Positions 1 through 6,809 of a stretch of DNA of 7,215 bases are shown here, in pieces (the stretch's first letter is position 1; every line of letters starts with the position of its first letter). The notes under the pieces were generated by a model. The model searched no databases, was not told where the DNA came from, and saw only the letters and a list, made by a program, of their open reading frames with translations. The stretch spans positions 1-7,215 of the forward strand of contig CALMJN010000488.1 of the NCBI GenBank assembly GCA_937864385.1. Reading direction: 5' to 3'. The stretch comes from an uncultured Methanosarcinales archaeon. GTDB lineage: Archaea; Halobacteriota; Methanosarcinia; Methanotrichales; Methanotrichaceae. The position numbers and the translations under genes were made by a program.

Positions 1-614
1 ACTCCGCATCTCTGCGCTTTATCTCCGCGGAGGATCTGGAGAAAGAGGGATACGGAGAGTTCTCCAGGCTCTTTGCTGATGAGAAGCCGGAAAGCAAAGT
101 GGCAAAGGCCGATCAGGAAAAGGAAAAAGAGCTTGAGACTGCCACCTTCGCCGCCGGCTGCTTCTGGGGAGTGGAGTCCATCTTCAAGCAGGTAAAAGGT
201 GTGGTGGAGACTACAGTGGGCTACACCGGCGGCAGCACACCCGATCCCAACTACCGCCAGGTCTGCACCGGTATCACCGGCCACGCCGAGGCGGTGCAGA
301 TCAGGTTCGATCCCAGGGTCGTCTCCTACGAGGAGCTGCTCTCTCTATTCTGGCGGATGCACGATCCCACCACCCCGGACCGCCAGGGGCCGGATGTGGG
401 CAGCCAGTACCGCTCCGCCGTCTTCTTCCACAACCAGGCGCAGAAGGTTGCAGCGGAGAGGTCAAAGCAGGAGTTCGACCGCTCAGGGGTCTATAACAAC
501 CCGGTCGTCACCCAGATCGTCCCAGCCTCCTCCTTTTATCCGGCGGAGGAGTACCATCAAGACTACTTCGAGAAGCAGGGCGGCAGAGGCTGCCATGTGC
601 TGAGGAAGAGATAA
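1..614 (+). CDS. msrA: MsrB-MsrA fusion, 3' part (peptide methionine sulfoxide reductase)
   Basis: The gene is cut by the left edge; 203 residues are visible. MsrA reduces the S epimer of methionine sulfoxide and MsrB the R epimer, normally using thioredoxin in the cytoplasm. The MsrA domain starts near base 141. Its catalytic Cys is in GCFWG (codon 159-161), followed by GYTGG, GHAEAVQIRFDP and DVGSQYRS, all family hallmarks. A second Cys in GRGCHVL (codon 591-593), near the C-terminus, is the likely resolving Cys. GTG at 99 could be taken as a start, but the frame is open to base 1 and reads SASLRFISAEDLEKEGYGEF, which matches the end of MsrB just after its catalytic RYCxNS motif. The first two bases, ac, fit the Asn codon of that motif. 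A charged linker of about 23 residues joins the domains. MsrA identity is near certain and the fusion very likely. The downstream gene is convergent. Confidence 0.93.
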   Translation, partial: SASLRFISAEDLEKEGYGEFSRLFADEKPESKVAKADQEKEKELETATFAAGCFWGVESIFKQVKGVVETTVGYTGGSTPDPNYRQVCTGITGHAEAVQIRFDPRVVSYEELLSLFWRMHDPTTPDRQGPDVGSQYRSAVFFHNQAQKVAAERSKQEFDRSGVYNNPVVTQIVPASSFYPAEEYHQDYFEKQGGRGCHVLRKR

Positions 615-639
615 AGCGGCTTTGCCCAATCGGAAGACG

Positions 640-660
640 AAAAAAGAGGGCGCTCCCGGA
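640..660 (-). terminator. Probable transcription terminator of mmp10
   Basis: Read on the minus strand, a T6 run (plus-strand A6 at 640-645) lies about 20 nt past the mmp10 stop, after a short GC-rich segment that could form only a 3-bp GGG/CCC stem. In archaea an oligo-T stretch alone can terminate transcription. No comparable T-run is seen on the plus strand for the convergent msr gene within the 50-nt gap. Confidence 0.45.
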
Positions 661-664
661 AAAT

Positions 665-1882
665 CTACACTCCCAGGGCATTTATAGCCGCAATAAGCTC
701 AGCGAAGGCCTCCATCTCCAGATCCAGGACCTCCTGCTCGTTCATGGAGATGCTCATTTCCCCGTCCACGGTGAGCTGGTCCGGCCCCCGGGCCACGATC
801 CTCTCTCTGCCGTCCCGGGACAGCGCCCTCTTGATCTCCTTCTCATGAGCCAGGGTCCGTCCCGGGATGATCACCGTATCCTTGACCAGGGCGAGGTCCA
901 GATTCTGGAAGTCCTCTATGGTTATCAGGCAGCCTATGTCCTTTTCCAGCCCAAGCACATTGACCTTGTCCGCCCTCTCCTTGAAGATCTCTTTCAGCAG
1001 GGGCAGGGCGGTTCGGCTGGTTATAATGGTCGCTCCCCGGCGCTGCTCCGGCAGGCTGGCCACCATCTCCGGATGGCGGGCCAGAGCAAAGGGCGCCCCT
1101 GTGACCGGGTCCCAGAGGGGGGTTCCCGTCACCCGCAGGCGGTGGGCTTTTGCGGTCTCGGTCACTATATCCCGGAACTCCTCTATGCTGTGCGGGGTTA
1201 TTCCCGGCATTATGGGGGCATTGCCCAGTATCAGCCCCTGGTCCCGGGAGTTGGCGAATCTCATCAAAATTATGCCCTTGGCTCCCATATCCTCCAGATC
1301 GGAGCAGGTCTTCTCCAGCACCTCTCCATCGTTTACCCCCGGTATGAGCACGGCAGCGCAGTAGACCTGGCAGTTCTGGCAGAAGATCTCCAGGTTGGCT
1401 AGCGCAATCTCCGCATTCCTGTCGTTCATATACTTACGCCGCAGCAGGGGATCGGTGGCAAAGACGGTAAAAGAGACCTCCATAACCCCCGCCTCCACCA
1501 GAGCGGCGGCATCATCCGCTTTCTTGAATCCCTTTCCCGAGGTGTAGCCTAAAGAGACGGGCACCATGCCCTGAGAGAGGGTCTTGGTCAGGGGCAGAAG
1601 GGCGGGGTAGCAGCTGAGATCCCCTCCCCCGCTGATGGTGACCTTGTCCGGTATGCTGCCCATGCATTTCGATGCCACCTCGAAGAGGACGGTATCCATG
1701 GGCTTGAATCCGGGGTAGCCCTCGAATATGGCCCGGGAGCAGTAGTCGCAGCCCTTCTGAAAGGGCATGCAGAACTTGCAGCCGAAGGGAGGGACATCCT
1801 TGACTCCCTTAAAATAGCAGTAGCTGCAAAAGCCATTGCAGTCCAGGCCCGGCCTTCCACCCACATCGGCAAGTACTTCCAT
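665..1882 (-). CDS. mmp10: Mmp10, radical SAM arginine C-methyltransferase of methyl-coenzyme M reductase (methanogenesis marker protein 10)
   Basis: The 405-residue protein has the usual family length. Mmp10 is a cobalamin-dependent radical SAM enzyme that installs 5-(S)-methylarginine in the McrA subunit of methyl-coenzyme M reductase. Visible here: the family N-terminus with VGGRPG; the CX3CX2C triad C15, C19, C22 that should bind the radical SAM 4Fe-4S cluster; a second set C35, C38, C45, C48 matching the extra metal-binding iron loop of this family; GGGD at 85-88, in the place of the SAM-binding GGE motif; and Y113 in LGYTSG, probably equivalent to the Tyr reported as a cluster ligand in the Methanosarcina enzyme. 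The C-terminal third lacks Cys-rich motifs and is where cobalamin binding is expected. The ATG at 1882 gives exactly the family N-terminus; the Shine-Dalgarno is weak (AAGG very close), so the message may be leaderless. It is convergent with msr and divergent from smc; no mcr genes are in the window. Confidence 0.93.
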   Translation of the reverse strand: MEVLADVGGRPGLDCNGFCSYCYFKGVKDVPPFGCKFCMPFQKGCDYCSRAIFEGYPGFKPMDTVLFEVASKCMGSIPDKVTISGGGDLSCYPALLPLTKTLSQGMVPVSLGYTSGKGFKKADDAAALVEAGVMEVSFTVFATDPLLRRKYMNDRNAEIALANLEIFCQNCQVYCAAVLIPGVNDGEVLEKTCSDLEDMGAKGIILMRFANSRDQGLILGNAPIMPGITPHSIEEFRDIVTETAKAHRLRVTGTPLWDPVTGAPFALARHPEMVASLPEQRRGATIITSRTALPLLKEIFKERADKVNVLGLEKDIGCLITIEDFQNLDLALVKDTVIIPGRTLAHEKEIKRALSRDGRERIVARGPDQLTVDGEMSISMNEQEVLDLEMEAFAELIAAINALGV

Positions 1883-1905
1883 GCCTTAAGCAGCTTTGCC
1901 GCAGG

Positions 1906-1920
1906 CTAAATAGGTTTTGG
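1906..1920 (-). promoter_or_regulatory. Possible TATA/BRE element for a leaderless mmp10 transcript
   Basis: On the minus strand the sequence reads CCAAAACCTATTTAG, resembling a BRE-like purine stretch followed by a weak TATA-like box. Its centre is about 28 nt upstream of the mmp10 ATG, which would place transcription start at or next to the start codon. This agrees with the poor Shine-Dalgarno. The match to the archaeal TATA consensus is imperfect, so the AT-rich zone at 2150-2218 remains an alternative. Confidence 0.3.
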
Positions 1921-1951
1921 GCTTGGCTTGGGAACAATGGTGCAAATTGGC

Positions 1952-2048
1952 AATGTATCTGGGAATGTATCTTGTGAATATGTCTGTGAATATGTCTGTG
2001 AATATGTTTGTGAATGCATCTGTGAATGCATCTGTAAATGGGATCTGA
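1952..2048. repeat. Imperfect 12-bp tandem repeat, about eight units
   Basis: Successive units begin at 1952, 1964, 1977, 1989, 2001, 2013, 2025 and 2037. The consensus is close to AATATGTCTGTG or AATGCATCTGTG. The units at 1977 and 1989 are identical, and the one at 1964 carries one extra base. Decaying versions (for example ATGGATCTGAG near 2074) continue to about 2084. The array lies between mmp10 and smc. Because the period is a multiple of three, it leaves long open frames on the minus strand reading as IHRH-like or FTDI-like repeats, which are probably not genes. Confidence 0.85.
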
Positions 2049-2149
2049 GAGTGGACCTGAGAACGGATTGGAAATGGATCTGAGGATAAATGAGATCTGG
2101 GAAGAAATGATCCTGGCAGAGGATATCTCATGAGCCATGATCCCGAAAA

Positions 2150-2218
2150 AGATGATCTTTAGAGATATAATGATGGAAATATAGATATACTTTTAAACAC
2201 CTTGGCCAAGATATATCG
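2150..2218. promoter_or_regulatory. AT-rich divergent promoter zone for smc (and perhaps mmp10)
   Basis: This stretch is much richer in A and T than its surroundings. On the plus strand it has TATA-like boxes AGATATAC (2183-2190) and GATATATC (2210-2217); the second would start transcription near 2238, giving smc an untranslated leader of about 80 nt. On the minus strand ATTATATC and CTATATTT could drive mmp10 with a leader of more than 250 nt that includes the 12-bp repeat. Which box is used cannot be decided from sequence. Confidence 0.4.
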
Positions 2219-2275
2219 TCTTAATAAGGGTCCGGGCAATGAAGAGAAGGGCTTTTAGGGGCAGAGGGGGAGCAG

Positions 2276-2341
2276 ATGGACATGGGCAAGGACGGCAGCA
2301 TCGGGGCGATGGAGGCGGCCTTTGTACATCAAAGAGGTTGA
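2276..2341 (+). CDS. Possible 21-residue leader ORF overlapping the smc start
   Basis: ATG at 2276 is preceded by GAGGGGG (2264-2270) with a 5-nt spacer, a good Shine-Dalgarno placement. The ORF reads MDMGKDGSIGAMEAAFVHQR then Gly and stops at TGA 2339-2341, overlapping the first 20 bases of smc in another frame. The peptide matches no family I know. It could couple or limit translation of smc, whose own start is a weak TTG. It may equally be a chance ORF in a GC-rich leader. Confidence 0.25.
   Translation: MDMGKDGSIGAMEAAFVHQRG
2311..2324 (+). promoter_or_regulatory. Ribosome binding site fixing the TTG start of smc
   Basis: GGAGG at 2311-2315 is followed by a 6-nt spacer and TTG at 2322-2324. 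The smc frame is closed by a TAG at 2256 and has no in-frame ATG, GTG or other TTG between that stop and 2322. The Shine-Dalgarno and the SMC N-terminus (YIKEVELKNFKSFG) therefore both point to this TTG. Confidence 0.8.
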
Positions 2342-5300
2342 GCTGAAGAACTTCAAGTCCTTCGGCAGGAGCGTCCGGGTTCCCCTGAAGAACGATTTTC
2401 TCACCGTCACCGGTCCCAACGGCAGCGGCAAGTCCAATATCGTGGATGCCCTGCTCTTTGCCCTGTGCCTGTCCAGCTCGCGGGCCATGCGTGCCGAGAG
2501 GCTGCCCGACCTGATCTACCGGGGGGAGGGCTCCAAAAATCCCGATTTTGCCGAGGTTAAAGTCCGGTTGGACAACTCCAGCCGCAGCTTTCCCCTGGAC
2601 GCCGACACCATAGAGGTCTCCCGAAAAATCAAGGTCAAGGGAGACAAGTATGCCTCTTCCTATTATTTTAACGGCAAGTCCTGCAGCCAGACCGAGCTGC
2701 ATGAGCTTCTGGCCAAGGCGGGAATAACCCCGGAAAGCTACAATATTGTGATGCAGGGCGATGTCACCCGTATCATCGAGATGACGGCCATGGACCGCCG
2801 GAAGATCATAGACGAGATCGCCGGCGTCGCCGAGTTCGATGAGAAGAAGAAGAAGGCCATGGAGGAGCTGGATGTGGTAGCTGAGCGCATCGGCCGGGTG
2901 GATGTGATAATCGAGGAGGTGGCGGATCAGCTCTCCCATCTCAAGGCGGAGAGGGACCGGGCCCTCTCCTACCAGGCCCATCGGGAGGAGCTGGCCCGCC
3001 AGCAGGCCTTCCTCCTCCTGGCGAGGCTCAAGGAGGCCTCCATAGAACTTGCGGCCCTTCATGAGGAGATGGCAGGCCTAGAGCAGAAGGGCATAAGCCT
3101 GCAAGAGAAGGCGGAGGAGAAGAGGCAGCAGTTCTCGGAGCAGGATGCCAGGCTCGCCTCCCTCAGCTCGGAGATCACCCACAAGGGAGAGGACGAGCAG
3201 ATCGCAGTCAAGAGGAGGATAGAGGAGATCAAGGGGGAGATCTCCCGGGAGGCGGCCCGGCTGGAAATGCTGGAAAAGAGCCTCTCCGAGATAGAAGATC
3301 AGCTGAAGAGCTGCTTCAAGCAGACGGGGAGCCTGCAGTCTGAGGCCAAGTCCCTGGCGGAGAAGATGGGTGACTCAAGCCTGCGCGCCGCCAGCCTGAG
3401 GGGCGAATTGGATGACCAGCTTGCTTTGCAGGGAAAGGCCCAGGAGAGCCTGGCCCGGGCCGATGCCAGGTTCACCTCTTTGCGGGATGATCTGGCTGCT
3501 GCCAGGCAGATCCGGGAGGAGGCGAAGTCAAGTTTGGGTGACCTGGTCCGGGAGAGGGACAGGCTGCTCGACGCCACCAGGCGGGGAGGACTGGAGAAAG
3601 AGGAGCTTCTCTCAGGAATAAAAGAGGCAGAAGAGGGCCTCTCCAGCCTGGAGCAGGATGAGAAGATTCTCCGGTCGGCTCTGTCCTCCCTCAACAGCCG
3701 GGCCATGAGCCTGGAGAAGGATAGAGACGACCTGGAGAGCGGTCGGCAGAGGCTTCGCCGGGAGATGGCAGAGGGAGATCGGGAGCTGCAGCGTCTGCAG
3801 AGCGAATTTGCCAAGAGCGACGGCCGGATGAGGGCCGCGGAGGAGAAGTCAGGATACAGCCGGGCGGTGGAGGCGGTCCGGTCGGCCATGAAGAGGCAGA
3901 TCTTGCCGGGCCTCTTCGGGACCATATCCGAGCTGGGTGTGGTCGACCCGGCCTATTCTGCCGCTCTGGAGGTGGCGGCGGGAGCCCGTCTGCAGAGCAT
4001 AGTAGCCGCCAGCGATGGCGATGCCTCCCAGGCCATAGAGTATCTCAAGAGATCCCAGATCGGGCGGGCCACATTCCTGCCTTTAAACAAGCTGGAGCGG
4101 GGCAGCCTGCCCTCCCGGCCCAACCATCCGGGAGTGGTGGACTATGCCCTCAACCTGGTGGACTTCGATGCAAAATTCCTGCCTGCTTTCTGGTATGTCT
4201 TCCGGGATACCCTGGTAATGGACAGCCTCTCCTCCGCCCGGCCCCTCATGGGCCGCTACCGCATGGTCACGCTAGAGGGAGACCTGGTGGAGAGGTCGGG
4301 AGCCATGACCGGAGGCCATTACCGCTCCAAGATGAAGTTCGCCGCTGAGGAGAGGTCCAGGATCATGGAGCTCTCGGCTAAGATCGCCTCGGCAGAATCG
4401 GAGCGCTCCGAAAGGCTGGACAAGATGGACCGAATCGAGGAGCAGATCTCTCACATCTCCCGGGAGGTGGAGGAGCTTAACCGGGAGATATCCAAGAAGA
4501 CCTTCCAGATAGATGAGATGGGCTCCGCCGGCCCCCGCCTGGAAAAAGCCATATCGGAGAAGAGAGAGCGGCTGGCGGCCATGGACGGAGAGTCTCTGAG
4601 CTACAAGGAGCAACTGGGCACCCTGGAGTCCTCCATAGCCGGCTCGGAAAAAGCCCTCTCTTCCGCCCAGGAGAAGATAGACCGGCTGGAGGAGGAGCTG
4701 AAGGGCTCAGAGATCCCCGATCTGAACAAACGGGCCGATGCCGCCGGCCTGGAGGTCAAGAGGCTGCAGGAGAGGATCAGTGCCATCGATGCGGAGATGC
4801 TCAAGGACAAGATCAGAGAGGATGCTCTTCAAGAGAAGCTCGATGAGCTCTCTGCCCGCCGGGCCTCTTTAGAGGAGAAGAAAGCGGAGGCTCTGGCCAG
4901 AAAGAGCGCCGGAGCGGCGTCCATGGCAGAGCTCAAGGAGAAGCTGGCCGCCTCTCTGGCCCGAGAGGAGGAGATCGAGGGCGAGCTGCACGGCCTCAAG
5001 GGGGAGAGGCTTAAGCTGCTGGAGAGGACCCTGGCCTTGCAGAAAGAGGCGGAACAGGCAGAGAGGGAGTGGGACAGGATCGAGGCCCGCAAGAGTGCCA
5101 CCGCCTCAGCCAGAGAGGCTATCCTTTCCAGAGTTTTAGAGCTGCGAGGCCAGATCGAGAGCTGTGGGGTGGACTCCAACCAGGAGCCGCCCAACTCCGA
5201 GATCGTGGCAGAGAAGATCCGGGCATTGGAGCAGGCCATGAGGGATATGGAGCCGGTGAATATGCTGGCCATCCGGGAGTACGATCATGTCCAGACCAGG

Positions 5301-5837
5301 CATGACACCCTGGCCCAGAGAAGGAATACCCTGGCGGCGGAGAGGGAGGCGATCATAGAGAAGCTGGACAAGTACGACCAGATGAAGAGGGAGGCCTTCC
5401 TGACCAGCTTCACGGAGATAAATCAGAACTTCAAGGAGATCTTCCGGGAGCTCTCCCGGGGGGAGGGCGAGCTGATATTGGAGAGCCCGGAGGATCCTCT
5501 TTCGGCGGGAATGACCATCAAGGCCCGCCCGGCGGGAAAGCCCTTCCACCGCCTGGAGGCCATGTCCGGGGGAGAGAAGAGCCTCACCGCCCTCTCCTTC
5601 ATCTTCTCCATACAGATGCACCGTCCCGCTCCCTTCTATGCTATGGATGAGATAGACATGTTTTTGGACGGGGCCAATGTGGAGCGGGTGGCCAGGCTGA
5701 TCAAGAAGATCTCCGCCAGGGCCCAGTTCATAGTGGTATCGCTGAGAAAGCCCATGATACTGCAGTCCAGGTACACCCTGGGGGTGACCATGCAGGAAAA
5801 CAACATCACCACGGTAACAGGCATAGCCACCGGCTGA
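2322..5837 (+). CDS. smc: SMC chromosome segregation/condensation ATPase
   Basis: The 1171 residues are full length for prokaryotic SMC. SMC dimers with the kleisin ScpA form a ring-shaped ATP-driven complex that loops and organises DNA. Domains in order: N-terminal ATPase half with Walker A GPNGSGKSN (31-39) and Q-loop MQGD (Q145); first coiled coil, roughly 165-520, rich in Glu, Lys and Leu; hinge, roughly 525-670, with GARLQSIV and TGGHYR; returning coiled coil to about 1010; C-terminal head with the ABC signature MSGGEKSL (from 1081) and Walker B FYAMDEID (D1109, catalytic E1110) followed by the D-loop FLDGANVE. No frameshift or missing motif was seen. Translation starts at TTG, supported by GGAGG six bases upstream. 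The stop is 15 nt before scpA, so the two are almost certainly cotranscribed. An SMC paralogue such as Rad50 is excluded by the SMC-type hinge and the absence of a zinc hook CxxC. Confidence 0.97.
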   Translation: MYIKEVELKNFKSFGRSVRVPLKNDFLTVTGPNGSGKSNIVDALLFALCLSSSRAMRAERLPDLIYRGEGSKNPDFAEVKVRLDNSSRSFPLDADTIEVSRKIKVKGDKYASSYYFNGKSCSQTELHELLAKAGITPESYNIVMQGDVTRIIEMTAMDRRKIIDEIAGVAEFDEKKKKAMEELDVVAERIGRVDVIIEEVADQLSHLKAERDRALSYQAHREELARQQAFLLLARLKEASIELAALHEEMAGLEQKGISLQEKAEEKRQQFSEQDARLASLSSEITHKGEDEQIAVKRRIEEIKGEISREAARLEMLEKSLSEIEDQLKSCFKQTGSLQSEAKSLAEKMGDSSLRAASLRGELDDQLALQGKAQESLARADARFTSLRDDLAAARQIREEAKSSLGDLVRERDRLLDATRRGGLEKEELLSGIKEAEEGLSSLEQDEKILRSALSSLNSRAMSLEKDRDDLESGRQRLRREMAEGDRELQRLQSEFAKSDGRMRAAEEKSGYSRAVEAVRSAMKRQILPGLFGTISELGVVDPAYSAALEVAAGARLQSIVAASDGDASQAIEYLKRSQIGRATFLPLNKLERGSLPSRPNHPGVVDYALNLVDFDAKFLPAFWYVFRDTLVMDSLSSARPLMGRYRMVTLEGDLVERSGAMTGGHYRSKMKFAAEERSRIMELSAKIASAESERSERLDKMDRIEEQISHISREVEELNREISKKTFQIDEMGSAGPRLEKAISEKRERLAAMDGESLSYKEQLGTLESSIAGSEKALSSAQEKIDRLEEELKGSEIPDLNKRADAAGLEVKRLQERISAIDAEMLKDKIREDALQEKLDELSARRASLEEKKAEALARKSAGAASMAELKEKLAASLAREEEIEGELHGLKGERLKLLERTLALQKEAEQAEREWDRIEARKSATASAREAILSRVLELRGQIESCGVDSNQEPPNSEIVAEKIRALEQAMRDMEPVNMLAIREYDHVQTRHDTLAQRRNTLAAEREAIIEKLDKYDQMKREAFLTSFTEINQNFKEIFRELSRGEGELILESPEDPLSAGMTIKARPAGKPFHRLEAMSGGEKSLTALSFIFSIQMHRPAPFYAMDEIDMFLDGANVERVARLIKKISARAQFIVVSLRKPMILQSRYTLGVTMQENNITTVTGIATG

Positions 5838-5852
5838 GGAAGAGGTCCAGAG

Positions 5853-6551
5853 ATGATGGAGAGTGAGGTGGAGTTCGAGCTGGGAGAGCCGGCTGAGGTT
5901 TTGGTGGACCTGGCCCGAAGGGGGGAGATAGATCCCTGGGATATCGATATAGCCCTGGCCACGGAGAAGTTCCTCCAGTATATCGACTCTCTGGAGAGGA
6001 GGGATCTGAGAATCCCGGCCCGAACCCTGCTTTATGCCAGTATTCTGCTTCGGCTCAAGTCCGACCAGATGGAAGGGCAGGAGGAAGAAGAGGAGATCGA
6101 GCCGGAGGAGATAGAGGAGGCAGCGCCTCAGCGGGAAGAGGTTTTAGACCGGCTTCCCCGTCCCCCTCTGCGCCGGCATACCAAGCGCCCGGTGACCCTG
6201 GATGAGCTGATATCGGAGCTTAAAAAGGCGGAGGTGGTGGGCAGGAGGAAGGCCATGAGAGAACGATGGCCCCTCCTGACGGAGGAGAAGATCCTGGATC
6301 CCTCTCATGAGGAGGGCATAGAGGAGAGGATCAAGGCTCTCGGCCCCATCCTGGACGAGATGTTCACGGAGAAGACCCTCCTCACATTCCAGGAGATAAA
6401 CATCAGAGACGGCGCCGCCCAGGAAGGGGTCACCAACTACATCTCCCTTCTCTTCATGGCCCAGAGAAGGACGGTGTGGCTGGAGCAGGAGGAGATCTTC
6501 GGGGAGCTGTTTGTGAGCAGGCATGCTAGAGCGGACGATCTTGCTGGATAG
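5853..6551 (+). CDS. scpA: ScpA, kleisin subunit of the SMC complex
   Basis: This 232-residue protein bridges the two SMC heads, closing the ring. The N-terminal domain (about 12-70) has the family pattern VLVDLARRGEIDPWDIDIA followed by TEKFLQYI and LLYASILLRLKS, and should contact the SMC neck. A strongly acidic linker (about 72-95, EGQEEEEEIEPEEIEE) follows. The C-terminal winged helix (about 175-226), with LLTFQEINI, YISLLFMAQRR and the kleisin-typical EQEEIFGELFV, should bind the SMC cap. The start lies 15 nt after the smc stop, with GAGG at 5842-5845 and a 7-nt spacer; a second ATG directly follows, so the protein may begin at residue 1 or 2. It was identified by pattern and by the smc neighbour. 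No ScpB follows, although scpB often sits next to scpA in bacteria; it may be elsewhere or absent. Confidence 0.92.
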   Translation: MMESEVEFELGEPAEVLVDLARRGEIDPWDIDIALATEKFLQYIDSLERRDLRIPARTLLYASILLRLKSDQMEGQEEEEEIEPEEIEEAAPQREEVLDRLPRPPLRRHTKRPVTLDELISELKKAEVVGRRKAMRERWPLLTEEKILDPSHEEGIEERIKALGPILDEMFTEKTLLTFQEINIRDGAAQEGVTNYISLLFMAQRRTVWLEQEEIFGELFVSRHARADDLAG

Positions 6552-6560
6552 GTTATGCTG

Positions 6561-6610
6561 CTGGCCATGCTCATCCAGGGCTATCTCCCGATCTGCTGGC
6601 CAGAATTTAG
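6561..6610 (+). terminator. Stem-loop just past scpA, possible 3' end of the smc-scpA transcript
   Basis: Ten bases after the scpA stop, CTGGCCA (6561-6567) can pair perfectly with TGGCCAG (6597-6603), enclosing a 29-nt loop. The stem is followed by AATTTAG and TTTCT, only a modest T-rich tail. It may mark or protect the 3' end. The long loop and weak T-run make true terminator function uncertain. Confidence 0.3.
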
Positions 6611-6710
6611 TTTCTGATGGACCATGTTCTCGCGCAATATTTGTCCAGGGATATGCGGCCCTGATAGATTATCTCGACTATATCCCGAATGCAATTTCCC
6701 TATCAGTAAG

Positions 6711-6736
6711 CCATTGTGAAATGGTTTCACAAGTGG
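6711..6736. repeat. Inverted repeat TTGTGAAA-TGG-TTTCACAA
   Basis: TTGTGAAA (6714-6721) and TTTCACAA (6725-6732) are perfect 8-base complements around a 3-base centre, TGG. Flanking CCA (6711-6713) and TGG (6734-6736) extend pairing to 11 bp with one bulged G. As DNA, the symmetric 19-bp site looks like a target for a dimeric DNA-binding protein. As RNA, it would be a tight hairpin. No flanking gene makes its role obvious. Confidence 0.6.
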
Positions 6737-6809
6737 TTCATATCATCTCTCTCAGAAGAATATCGCTTACTGGTATCTATTATTTCATTAGTATCCGCAG
6801 GATTGCTCT

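Noticed and set aside
845..1402. 185-codon plus-strand ORF opposite mmp10
   Set aside because: It is antisense to a well-supported radical SAM gene and has no domain of its own.
1952..2048. CRISPR array
   Set aside because: Units are 12 bp and directly adjacent, with no spacers and no cas genes nearby.
1809..2138. 109-codon minus-strand ORF with His/Ile repeats (IHRHIHRH)
   Set aside because: The repeats are the 12-bp DNA array read in one frame; the ORF then runs into mmp10 out of frame. A metal-binding His-rich protein was considered but nothing else supports it.
2239..2346. 35-codon Arg/Gly-rich ORF from ATG 2239 in the smc leader
   Set aside because: It sits where a leaderless start from the second TATA box would fall, but its biased composition follows from the GC-rich leader and it overlaps smc in the wrong frame.
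2193..3062. 289-codon minus-strand ORF opposite the smc start
   Set aside because: It lies antisense to the SMC ATPase head, which has a clear Walker A. Long antisense frames are expected in GC-rich coding sequence, and the product has no recognisable motif.
3299..3925. 208-codon Ser/Arg-rich minus-strand ORF
   Set aside because: The Ser and Arg richness is what antisense reading of a Glu/Leu-rich coiled coil produces.
5136..5621. 161-codon minus-strand ORF opposite the SMC C-terminal head
   Set aside because: The plus strand here encodes the conserved ABC signature region, so the antisense frame is a shadow.
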